A DNA stretch of 21,091 bases from Trichinella spiralis. Taxonomy: Eukaryota > Nematoda > Enoplea > Trichinellida > Trichinellidae. The first letter of the stretch is position 1. Each line of letters opens with the position of its first letter. The DNA lies in the NCBI GenBank assembly GCA_000181795.3, contig CM012953.1, forward strand, positions 15,876,163 to 15,897,253, written 5' to 3'. The notes under the pieces were generated by a model. The model saw only the letters and a program-made list of their open reading frames with translations. It ran no database searches and was not told the origin of the DNA. The position numbers were made by a program, and so were the translations under genes. This document shows positions 1 through 9,818 of the stretch, piece by piece.

Positions 1-25
1 GAGTTCAGTGCTTTGCGTACGCGTG

Positions 26-354
26 TTATTAGCTGATGAGCGAAACAACTGTTAGTGGACATTCTATGGAATACAGTATTTGTTTGCCCTTTGTAATGAG
101 TGATTACAAGAAGCTGATGAACCAAATATCAGACATCATCCAAAATTTGCCTGCTGAAATTCTGATGGATACGGCTTTCTGGACTGGACGGCAATGAACA
201 GAAAATAAACACGGAAATAGATTCTGTTATTATTAATACTGGAGTAAGCGGAAGTATACTATAAAGCAGGAAGTAAAATGCTGCTGGGCATAAAGCTTGA
301 CGCAGCTAATTAAGCTAAACAAATCAACCGGAACGGTGCATAAGCTATTTAATA
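26..354 (+). repeat. R1 repeat, copy upstream of the MULE
   Basis: This block matches, in reverse complement, 17444-17760 downstream. Over 152-354 the identity is about 95%, with a few substitutions and small indels; from 152 back to 26 it drops to roughly 70%. It lies about 90 bp before the MULE coding start, so it may be the 5' terminal region of that transposon family. It holds one short open stretch, MSDYKKLMNQISDIIQNLP, that is not convincing as a gene. Confidence 0.8.
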
Positions 355-442
355 GGAAATGCAAATGCTATTTCCTCTTACTGCTGTGTATATCGTAAAC
401 TTCCTTGTACTCTTTTTCTTATCGTTCCTTTGATATCTTTAA
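355..442. other. Spacer between R1 and the MULE coding start
   Basis: This short AT-rich leader includes CTCTTTTTCTTATCG. The last 40 bp resemble 20620-20657, which also lead into a MMxxNND start, supporting this as transposon 5' leader. Confidence 0.45.
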
Positions 443-1846
443 ATGATGGAGGCAAATAATGATTTAATTCAGTTCGTAACTACAAAAAGGCACCAACAGA
501 AATTAGTATAGAAAAGAAAATTCTACACACTGAAGCGGACAAATCGTAATGATAAATATTGGATGTGTACTGAAGTAAGCAGAACTGTCTCAATATATAA
601 CGTTATTATCATTCTAATATGACAATCGAGCCATTTATGCTCCAATTTAGAGATCAAGAGGCTGCCGTGGCACACTGTCCACAAATCTGGAAGCCACAGA
701 AGTCATCCGCTCATAAGTGAGCATGCGGAAAGCTGCCCGGTAAACCCCCACGCATTTTACCATCATCAGCAGCTTGCCGAGTTGAAACGGTTGGCCTCAT
801 AGGATATATGAGACTGGTGATGGAAATATTCGATGAGCTGGCAAGCAATGCCTCCACCATCCTGGAAACTGCTGCGCATTTTCCAATGTGGGACCAGGCG
901 CGGCACACAATGTACAACCCTCGGGCCCGGAAATACCCACGCTTATCTGCAACTCGGCAGGAGCTGCAGCTCACTGCTGAGCACACAACAACAAAATCCG
1001 ATGAGCAATTTTTAATGTATCATTCACCGATCAATGATATATTGATTTTTGCCACCGAGGCTTGTGTAAGGCTGCTGACTGAGAGTAACTGCTGGTGCGG
1101 GGATGGGACCTTTAAGATTGTCCCATCCTGGTATCATCTTTCATTTATGATGGTTACTGACCGTCATGTATTGTTTGACTTTTAGGAAAGATCTGCCCAT
1201 GTATAGCCGCATATTTGAAGTGCTCCTTTCCAAAGCGGAAGAACTTGGCGCCCTACTTGATCCGGCGAAATTTGTTTGAGATTTCGCAACAAACTTGATC
1301 CCTGCTATTCAAGGCAACTTTCCCTACATCCGAGTGCAAGGTTGCTTCTTCCACTTTTGCCAAGCTGTGCTTCGGCAGGTCGGCCGGCTTGGCATAAGAA
1401 CCAATTATGTAAATAATCAAGAAATAAGAAAAAAAAAGTAAAAATACTAATAGCATTAGCATTTTTGCTGGTGAACCTTGTACCCGCGGGTTTCGAAATC
1501 ATTAATGTTGGGACGTCGAGTCAGTTGGAAGCCTTGTTCCGGTACTTCCAGCGGGAGTGGCTTCCGACCAATAAAATTTTACTTTGGAATGTTCATGGTG
1601 TGTCTATGCGGATTAACAACCATATGGAAGGTTGGCACAACCGCATGACAAAAAGAGCACGAAAGCACGCACCACCTGGGGTTTTATCAGTTTCTACAAC
1701 TGATCATCGATGAACAGGGTAAAACCGAGACGGTAGTGCAGCAAATGGATGATGACTATACGCGTGAAATGGGCTTCGTAAGACGTAGCGCACGCTTACG
1801 TGTAGATTATTACATCGTAATGAAATTACTACAGAACATTTTTTAA
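443..1846 (+). mobile_element. Broken Mutator-like (MULE) transposase with FLYWCH-type zinc finger
   Basis: This is a DNA-transposon gene remnant. From ATG 443/446 it reads MMEANNDLIQFVTTKRH, then FYTLKRTNRNDKYWMC, a FLYWCH-like finger, with CRGTLSTNLEATEVIRS further on. The frame opening at 808 holds HSPINDILIFATEACVRLL and CWCGDGTFKIVPSWYHL, carrying the first catalytic Asp. DFATNLIPAIQGNFP (about 1280-1325) holds the second Asp, followed by VQGCFFHFCQAV. The segment at 1465-1713 holds INNHMEGWHNRM with the catalytic Glu, and GFYQFLQLIIDEQGK leads to a stop at 1844-1846. So all three acidic residues of the MULE DDE core are still visible. The gene is dead: stops at 509 and 1277 and frame changes near 790, 1180, 1440 and 1670 break it. 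No convincing terminal inverted repeat pair was found around it, but R1 lies directly upstream. Confidence 0.85.
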
Positions 1847-2500
1847 GAGCTACAGCTAGCTTATCATACTTCTTCACCTGTACGATTATAGCACCTTGCA
1901 TATATTTTATTCATTATTATTGTATAGTTTATTTTGACCATTGTATTATATGTAATATAGTTCAGATTTGTTTGTTGTTGATTGTTGGCTGCTGTTGTAA
2001 CACATAGCTGTATACTATATATTTGCCTAATTCGGAAGCGCTTGTAGTAAAAAGCGGAAATCTTTCTGTGCAAAACAGTCTGATGATTAGCACAGACGTG
2101 AAAAAAATTACAAAAGCCAGTTTATTATGTGAACAACGAAATGTAAAACTGAAAAATCATTTATGTTATAGACTAATATGTACACGTATTTAAAGCCGTA
2201 TTCAAAAGCTGCAAGACACGTTTTTAAATTCTTATACACATATCGCATATTCACATGTACATATATATCATGTTCTTCAAAATATACACACAAAGACTGA
2301 GCAAATGGAAAGAAGTTAAATATTAGTTATGAGCGTATTTACTTTGTTATTGTTATAATTCCTTTGATGCAATAAAAGTTAGCTAACACTATTACATCAT
2401 ATGCAAAGACAGCTGCGTTTTAAAAAATGGGAAATGTTATTATTCATGTCCATATAACGTAATTTAATAGAAATTCACCCCATATTTGGAAAAACGTTGA
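1847..2500. other. AT-rich stretch without a recognisable gene
   Basis: I see no gene, RNA or clean repeat boundary here. It may include the 3' part of the MULE, but no inverted copy of R1 is visible. Short open frames on both strands look like chance. Confidence 0.5.
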
Positions 2501-2530
2501 TGAACAACAATCACCCAATCATAGATCAAA

Positions 2531-2830
2531 GCTGAATAACTAATCAAATGGCACAAGTTATCCGTCTAATCACTTATCATAATGATTAGCTAATAAAGTA
2601 GCAGAAGTCATTAGCCAATTACTGATCAATTGCGTGCAACCTATCAGCGAACAGCGAATCACAAAAAGGAAGAGGAGTTTGATTCTCAGAAGTTCAGAGC
2701 AGCCCTTTAGACAAACGCTCACGCACCATATGCATGCAACTTGCAGAATTAGAATTGTGAGCAAGCACGTACTCTGTCTGACGAGCTGAAACAACTATTA
2801 GTTGACATTCTCTTGAACAGTATTTAAGCT
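2531..2830 (+). repeat. Diverged R1-related copy with an internal tandem duplication
   Basis: Bases 2780-2825 (GAAACAACTATTAGTTGACA) match the start of R1 at 45-80 in direct orientation. Upstream, two diverged units of about 50 bp, at 2531-2580 and 2581-2634, share the pattern CTAAT-AAA-TGGCA/AGCA-AAGT-AT-CAAT. The second unit also matches 11660-11702. This is an older copy of the same family. Confidence 0.55.
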
Positions 2831-2894
2831 ACTAGGTAGAAGAAAAATATTCTTCTCTTATATTCCTTATACTCAAACGGGCTAATATATCTGA

Positions 2895-3015
2895 AGTACG
2901 TCTTGTGCCAAATTATGACGGTAGTATCTCCCGTGTATATGAAGGCAGAGCATACAAAATGAAACATGCCAGCAGGCAGAGGAAATATTGGATTTCCTCA
3001 AAAGTATGTTCCAGA
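2895..3015 (+). pseudogene. FLYWCH zinc-finger fragment, probable MULE remnant
   Basis: One frame reads YEGRAYKMKHASRQRKYW, followed by ISSKVCSR. This resembles the G-x-xYxxK...KxYWxC core of FLYWCH fingers found at the N-terminus of MULE transposases. It follows an R1-related block, the same order as at 26-600. Frames on either side are closed and no transposase core follows. Confidence 0.4.
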
Positions 3016-3554
3016 AAATGAAATACTTTTTGTAAGACTAAACAGAAAAAACTATCCTTCAGATAATAATATAGAATTTAGATGCAGATTAACAAGCAAG
3101 AGGAAAGGTCTATGCTTAGTTGCCAGGAAAACGAAGAACACTTGAAGCCAATCAAGAAATAACACGAATAAAAATTTTTCAACAAATAAGAGAATGGGAA
3201 CACAACTCTTTCCCCTATTATATCATCCCTACTGTCATTGGGTTACGTACGATTCATAACAGTTTTATTGAAATTTTTGAATTTTCTTAAATTCTTAAAT
3301 TTAAAACGTTTGCGTAAAAATCAGAGTGCCGACCTGAAACAGAACACGATAAATGAAGTCAAAAATTAATTTTACTTATTTCATAAAATAAAATAAAATA
3401 AAAAATATTGCATTATTAAGTATGACGTCTGCAGTAAGTCTGTTAAGCAAGATGCCTCTATTTCTTTGTTAAGAAACTTATGCACTGTTAAATGAAAAAG
3501 TTCCATTTTCGAGTTCATGATTTGTTTAAGAATATTTTCCATGTAAGCAAAGAG
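3016..3554. other. AT-rich intergenic DNA, 3' flank of the SCOT gene
   Basis: There is no gene. It holds the AAAAT microsatellite and a minus-strand AATAAA (3264-3269) that could serve the SCOT transcript. Confidence 0.5.
3386..3404. repeat. AAAAT pentanucleotide microsatellite
   Basis: A short run of AAAAT units lies in the intergenic DNA downstream of the SCOT gene. It is a simple sequence repeat only. Confidence 0.6.
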
Positions 3555-6389
3555 CTAATTTATATCTTTCATGGGCATAACAACATCCGCAACCTGCAAA
3601 AAAACTTGCGTCAAAAACTCTTTTTCAAACAACATAAATTGAAATACCTGAAATTCACATCCAGTAGATTCGATAACGTTCTCCATGCTGACATTATCTC
3701 CTAGTTCAACCAGAGTCAATCCATTCAATTTGTCCACTGTGAATACGCATCTTTCAGTGATAATCATGTCCACGCATTTTTCACCAGTTAAAGGCAATTC
3801 GCAGGACTGTACAATTTTCGGCTCACCATCTGGCGTGAGATGCTCCATGCAGACAATTATACGACTGTTAGGTGAGCTCACTAAATCCATTGCACTCCCC
3901 ATACCTTTGATCATTTTTTTCTAAAAAATAAATACATACTTATATTGACATACGGACATACTCGAAATCACGTTGCTAAAAGAAAAATACTTACTGGATT
4001 AAACCAATTTGCTAAATCACCATACTGTGATACTTGCATCCCGTCAAGGACAGCAACGTCAAGGTGACCCCTAAAATTGTCATGCATATAATCAGTACAG
4101 AATCAATGCATGAACATACCCACGAATCATGGCAAAACTTTCGTCACTTGAAAAATAAGATGCACCTTTTAAAACAGTTATGGATTCCTTTGCAGCGTTA
4201 ATCAAATCAGCATCTTCTTCATCTTTCTTTGGATAAGGACCCTTAATAAAATCAGATTTATAAATTTTCAACAAAGTTTATTTATAAAACAATCAATTTT
4301 ATCCTGCATTTCTTTTCATTTTATTAAGTTTAAAAAATGTTTATTTTAAATAATTTCAATTACCTACCATACCCAGTACACCATTTTCACACTGAAACGT
4401 TATGTCCATGTCTTTTGAAATATAGGAGGCACAAATAGATGGAATGCCGATACCAAGGTTGACTTTAAATTTTAAAAATAAATTTCATCAAACAGAAATA
4501 TACACATACATACCATACATTCCTTTTTTAAATTCTGCTACCGCTCGCCTGGCAATTCGATGGTGAATTTCTGAAGTCGGATTTATTTCCAAATTTTTAG
4601 CAGACAAAATCAGATTTTCGACGGGCTTTTCATAATTGGATTTCACTATGCGATCAACGTAAATGCCACTAACGTCGATATCTTCTGGATCCAATTCGCC
4701 AACTTCAACCAATTCTTCTACTTCAACTATGGAAATGGTTCCAGCTTTGCACATCGGTGGATTGAAGTTCCGTGCAGATTTTCTAAACAATAAATATTAA
4801 AATTATATTGAACAGAAAGCATTTTATACATGAGATGTTTACATAATGTATGCCCGTTTACATATAAATATATATATATATATACTTTTTTTGATTTATA
4901 CCTAAATATCAAGTTGCCACTTCGATCTGCTTTAAAAGCTTTAATCAGTGCAAAGTCACTCTTTATAGCTGTTTCCATTATATATGGCATTCCATTAAAA
5001 TTACGTCTTTCCTTTCCTTCACTAATCATCATCACTCCACCCTCTTTTTTGAATTTTATCGGCCAGCCACCTTCTTCTATTAAAGTTGAACGCCCGGTAG
5101 GAGTGTAAAATGCGGGAATTCCAGCACCACCAGCGCGAATTCTTTCAGCCAGTGTACCCTAATTTAATAATAAAATGTGTTAAATGGTATTATTATTTAA
5201 TTAAAAATAAGTTTAATAAGTTTTTTTTCGTAAAACTAATATTATCATATAAGTCAGATAACTATCGCAATACCTGCGGTATTATTTCCAACTCTAATTC
5301 ACCATCTTTGTACTGCCGCATAAATTCTTCATTTTCGCCTACATAAGAAGAAACCATACGTTTTATCTAAAGATGTTATTTAACATTAGAATAAACAAAC
5401 GCGACACAACCAGAAGAAATAGTTAATGACGTACAAATTCTACATTTCATATCGCTGTCAATATTTAATAAAATAAACGTCCACTAAAATTTAAGTGAAG
5501 TTTACAATAACATAACCAAAATAAAAGAAACAAATACCATTTCACACAATGCTTTATTCATAAAAATAAGTTTGATATAAAAAATTCTACCATTTTTAAA
5601 GAACATACCTGTCGATTGGTCAATAGCCAACCAATACCAAAATTTTCTAGCCCACAGTTGTTACTGATTATTGTCAAATCTTTTATCTTCGTTTGAACCA
5701 GTGCTTTAAGTAAACCTGCTGGAGTGCCGCATATACCAAAACCTAATTGATTTTTTCATTCATTAAAATAAACCATATAAAAAACTTCATTCATTAATAG
5801 TCAAAATTCAGTTTAAATATTATAATGCAAACAATTTTCATTAACTTTCCTAAGATTTCATACAGACTGGTCACAATTATTAAACAATATCAAACAATAA
5901 GTAACAAATTAATACATCATAACTGCACAAAACACTTTACCACCAACAAGAAGTGTTGCTCCTGAAGGAACATCTTTCACAGCTTCCAAAGGATTTGGAT
6001 ATACTTTATCTTTCTTAAGAAACGTAGTGCATGAAAAGCAGTTCTTCCGCACCTAAAACAATAAATGCTGTCAACAATAAACAAATAAATAAATAAAATC
6101 ATAAAATGTAACAATAATATTAGGAAATAATATTAAAAATCTTTTTTTAATGACATATTTTGTAACGTTTCTTAAAAATATATTTAGCATTAAATTCAAA
6201 TCATTTTAAACAAAATAAAAGCCAATATTCGCCATAAAATACATTACAGGACAAAAAAAATATCGTATTTTGCGATGAGCCTTTGCATTTTCGCTTGAAT
6301 ATAAAATCTGCACAACAAAACACAACAGCAAAACAAACCTTAAACATGGAATACTTCAAACTGCGAAGCTGATGATAAAATGAATTCAT
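3555..6389 (-). CDS. Succinyl-CoA:3-ketoacid CoA transferase, mitochondrial (11 exons)
   Basis: This enzyme moves CoA from succinyl-CoA to acetoacetate in the mitochondrial matrix, the activating step of ketone-body use. Coding exons in gene order: 6339-6389, 5941-6052, 5609-5742, 5274-5366, 4902-5158, 4514-4782, 4368-4462, 4120-4241, 3995-4070, 3648-3920, 3555-3593. All introns are GT-AG and the sum is 1521 nt, giving 506 residues against 520 in human. The N-terminus ([17 protein letters not shown]) is basic and hydroxylated, fitting a mitochondrial presequence. The alpha domain carries [10 protein letters not shown] (residues 53-62), and [13 protein letters not shown] with [10 protein letters not shown] follows. 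The beta domain carries [11 protein letters not shown], the catalytic glutamate E331 in FQCENGVLG, then [26 protein letters not shown] and [12 protein letters not shown]. The usual Ser before the catalytic Glu is Cys330. The last intron (3594-3647, 54 nt) is in frame and stop-free, but removing it restores the family C-terminus. The next upstream acceptor ends at 6431. A minus-strand AATAAA lies at 3264-3269. Confidence 0.96.
4861..4885. repeat. TA microsatellite in SCOT intron 5
   Basis: A run of alternating T and A lies in the 119-nt intron between the exons ending at 4902 and starting at 4782 on the minus strand. It is a simple repeat likely to vary in length and has no evident coding role. 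Confidence 0.8.
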
Positions 6390-6430
6390 GTTTTAAGATT
6401 TGATAGATGTAGTACCCAACATCAATTAAC

Positions 6431-6432
6431 CT
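6431..6432 (-). promoter_or_regulatory. 3' splice acceptor in the SCOT 5' leader
   Basis: Reading the minus strand, a pyrimidine-rich CTACTTTTAG precedes a 41-nt leader (6430-6390) that runs straight into the ATG of the SCOT gene. It could be the acceptor of a 5'UTR intron or, in a nematode, a spliced-leader trans-splice site. The sequence alone does not distinguish the two. Confidence 0.4.
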
Positions 6433-7639
6433 AAAAGTAGTAATCTGATACTGGAAAAGTACAACACAGCTAGCTCATTGTAGATGAATTATATATTTCA
6501 CATATAAAACAAAAGGAAAATACATAAATTAAAACAGAAAGAAAGAAAAATACAGAAAAGTATTTCATCACAGATTTATAAAACATTTAAATGTTTAAAC
6601 TCAAAGAACCCAACATTTTCACCGTTTCTATTCAATCAGAAGTAAAACCATTAACACGCAACATAGAAATGAGATACAGCTTCATAAAATACATCTCAGC
6701 ATAATTTAATTATATAAAAATACAGGAGAAAAACTTGCGCACTTAATGCGCACAAATAAATTTTACTTATAAGAAATTAGTAATTGCATTTGCCAGATTT
6801 TCATATATGTATCCAATAAAATATGATGCTTAAAATGTTTTTGATTAAATGTTTTTCTCATTAAGTAAAAATATTTTTAACGCTCAAAATTTCAAGCATT
6901 ACAATGTAGCTAAAAAAATATAAAATGCGGTTAAATAATAAGTACTGTAAAAATATATGATTTACAAGTATTATAAAACGAATTAATATTAAACTTAAAC
7001 TTTTAGTACCTTAAAATCTAAAAATCATTGCATAAATGATAAAAATTATTTTCAGTATTTAATCTATGATTTATTATAAATTTCTAACAAAAATTTTGGC
7101 TGTCTTGATTTGATAAACTGATAAGGAATGCCATAATCACATCTTTTGAGAAATCTTTTCTCTATACCTGTTCATCAATTTTTAAACTCTTTACGATCAA
7201 AATATTGTTTACTGCAACCAAACAATGGTGGCAATGTAAGCTGACACCCTTGTTTTTCTTGACGGTGGACAATGAAATGGCAATAAAACGGTCAAAGGGT
7301 CAGCGTCCACGCTGTATACCTGTCACAACCTCAGGGATCAGTTACTAACAACTTGTCAAAACTGAATGTTTCTGAAAGCGCGGCTGTTGCAATCACAGGA
7401 GCCACACAGATTAAACGGTTGCACAAACAATCCATTTTAATTGGATTTTTCCTCGGAAATTTGAGCTATCAGCTAAGCTAACAAACGCGGAATGAGGTCA
7501 ACCAACATGTATAAACAAGAGTGAGGACGGAAGAGAAGCAAGAAACCTTAGCCTTGCAAATTCAGCTATTGTATCATTCCCCGTTCTTGATTCAATTAAA
7601 ATTGAATTAAATTGAATAAATCAACATCGTTTAAAATTC
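6433..7639. other. AT-rich intergenic DNA upstream of the SCOT gene
   Basis: This is mostly A/T runs. A less AT-rich patch at 7225-7430 (with GGTCAAAGGGTCAGCGTCC) could hold a promoter or leader exon for the minus-strand SCOT gene. I could not define a TATA box, a donor pair or a coding exon there. Confidence 0.4.
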
Positions 7640-8309
7640 AGTTTGGTCTACTTCGAGCCAAATTTTCACAACCCTATTTTACTGGTCGTTGAACGCAGTA
7701 CATTTACTGTATTTTATTGAACTGTAACGGCACGCTGCCGGGTGGGGCCGGCCGATCTGCCTCCGGGTCCGCGCCAGTTCGTCCGCCGTCGCACTGTGCT
7801 TGTTCCTTCTCGCTCACTCGGCCTTGTCTTCTCGTCGACATTCTCTGAACACACCTCCACACGTACCACTCGTCTCCATGTCGGTCAGCGCTCTCGCTCT
7901 GATAAAAAGATAGAAGATCCCTCTCGGTTTTGTCGTTCCAATATATAGAAGGCTTTCGCGGGGGGGGGCACCGGGGTGGATCAACTGAAATTTGATCCTC
8001 TATTGTCTTGCTGACAGTCCCCCGGCTTGCGGCCCTTCTGTAAATCAGCGGCTCGTTACGCGGGGGCTTTGATTTGCTGCTCCCACGGATCATCAGCGAC
8101 CGGCGTGCCCTCGGATCAATGACCAAACGACACGCCGTACAATGGCTAATTGGGTATCGACGTGTCCGGTCATGAGGGTCTGTCACCAGAAGCCACCCGC
8201 GGTCCTCGTCGGCGGCGTCTTTGAACTGGGCGGGATGGGAGGCTTTCTTGCCGCGTTTCCGCATCTGCCTCTGATTATAAAGTACATTATTGAAATGAAT
8301 TATATTCAT
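7640..8309 (-). mobile_element. Probable LTR-retroelement end, fossil (GC-rich island)
   Basis: This GC-rich block stands out from its AT-rich surroundings. On the minus strand an open reading stretch of unknown identity is followed by a purine-rich GCCGGGGGAC and a TGT, like a polypurine tract and LTR start near 8013. A TATATATT box lies near 7940 and an AATAAA near 7710. Together these look like the end of an internal region followed by a U3-R-U5 unit ending near 7640-7665. Family is uncertain (BEL/Pao or Gypsy-like). It is a partial copy, not whole, and no second LTR was found. Age cannot be judged without a partner LTR. The edge module at 7640-7720 recurs at 18936-19012 and 20815-20890. 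A GC-rich promoter island is the alternative. Confidence 0.35.
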
Positions 8310-8343
8310 AATTTTTAATATATGTGAAATTTCTTTATTTTAG

Positions 8344-8448
8344 GCGACTGAAAAGCAAATTCCAGGTGCAGCTGTATGTTTAGAGAATGCTGCCGTTTAT
8401 AACATTTTTCGTATTGCAGCGTCTAATCTTGAAGCATGCAATAAATAA
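8344..8448 (+). CDS. Possible orphan terminal exon, unknown product
   Basis: A good acceptor (TTTCTTTATTTTAG) is followed by 35 codons beginning ATEKQIPGAAVCLENAAVYN and ending ACNK with a TAA. The composition is unlike the surrounding A/T runs. I do not recognise it and found no matching upstream exon on the plus strand. If real, its gene may have been interrupted by the element at 7640-8309. It may also be chance or part of that element. Confidence 0.25.
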   Translation, partial: ATEKQIPGAAVCLENAAVYNIFRIAASNLEACNK

Positions 8449-9770
8449 TTTGTGATAACTATAATGCCAGTTTCTGTTTATTGTGAAGTAAAAAAATAGT
8501 TTACCATTTTTCGTTTTTTTTACTTTCAATATAGGAAAACATTAATTTACTCTTTCATAATGATGGTTTTAGAATAATGCGAAAGATATTTCATTGTAAT
8601 GCTTAATACTGAAGGAAATAATATAGTTAACTGACTTTAATATTTGAAAGTAGAAAAATATGAATTATTGGGAAGCTAAATAAATGCTACTAATGCTATG
8701 ATGAAAAAGATAAAAACATTAAGGTGAAGGAAAAGGAGGCGCTGCAAATGGGAGGTTGGTTTACGGCAGCAACAGTCCCGCGATTCCAGACGCTTGCTCC
8801 GGACTAGTCAACTAGTCCAAACATATACTCTGGAAGTGTAGAATGTCCGCTTTCATGCTAGCATAGTCCAACACTTCGTGAGACTAACGCAAAATTTCAG
8901 TAATGCATGAAGTAAATACTAAAATAACAATGTTTTTTTAAAATAATGCGCCTGACAATCCATCCACTTCTGTCAAGCTTGCATGCAAGAAGATACCGAT
9001 GATATCGACTGTTATACACTCAATCAAACGAATAAAAAATAAATACAGGGTAAATATTTAACATGCAAATCAGTAGACGGTCCGTGATATTATTCCTTGC
9101 AACTTTTTGGCAATTGCTTAGGATTATGAAGCATCGGTGGGGTGTATGAATAGAAGCGGCAAGCATTAGCGGAAATTCGAATATACCGCCATGTTGCAAT
9201 GATCATCATACAGCTTTTGTGAGCATTGCTGTGATAATCATAGCACGTCCAAATAAACGTAGATCAACAGATTTATTATGCCAATTTTGTCAGATTTTCA
9301 GCTAGAAGAGACTTAAAATTTTTTTCAAATAATGAAACTTTAATCAAAATACAAAAAAGTAAATAAATAATACATACTGAAATCAAAAAAAATGTGTAAT
9401 ATGGATTTCCTGCTCATCACTTTTCCATATGTTTATGTTGAAACTATAGAAAGGGCTTAGAAAAACGTAGTCGTTTTGCAACCAAAAAAATGACTATAGG
9501 CCTGAGTTTGATATGAAAATGTGCAAAATAACGGGCTTCACTCAAATCTGTAATTTGTTTTACGAATTTTATGAAACTAAGTTTACACAAAGAAAAAAAC
9601 TGAAGAGTGACGATTTTTTAACGTTAATTTTGTTGTATTTTTGCCAATAAAAGACTTTAAAATTATCAAAATTGAAAATACTTTCATGTCAATATATACA
9701 ACATTCTTCATACTATCCAATAAAACAAATTTCATAAAACTTGAACATACTTCCGGCCTTTTACGCGTGT
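8449..9770. other. AT-rich intergenic DNA without a recognisable gene
   Basis: I see no coding or RNA gene. A slightly GC-richer patch at 8730-8880 contains the palindrome ACTAGTCAACTAGT, and I assign it no function. Confidence 0.5.
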
Positions 9771-9780
9771 TTTTTTAAAA

Positions 9781-9818
9781 TGGGGTGTGCCACACCCCAA
9801 CATCCATCAAAGGGTTAA
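9781..9818 (-). mobile_element. Possible piggyBac-like transposon terminus
   Basis: Read on the minus strand from 9818, the sequence starts TTAACCCTTTGATGG and then forms a 19-bp hairpin, TGGGGTGTGCCACACCCCA (9781-9799). TTAA followed by CCCTTT is typical of piggyBac-type ends and their miniature derivatives. No matching opposite end with its own TTAA was found to the left, so this is only a candidate solo end. Confidence 0.3.

Noticed and set aside
711-986. Minus-strand frame antisense to the MULE
   Set aside because: It is a shadow of the transposase coding sequence on the other strand.
3594-3647. Continuous reading of the last two SCOT exons as one exon
   Set aside because: The 54-nt insert is in frame and open, but it breaks the conserved C-terminus and has exact GT and TTTTTGCAG ends.
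7742-7948. Plus-strand frame in the GC-rich island
   Set aside because: It has no domain and a composition-driven sequence, and it lies antisense to the more structured minus-strand features.
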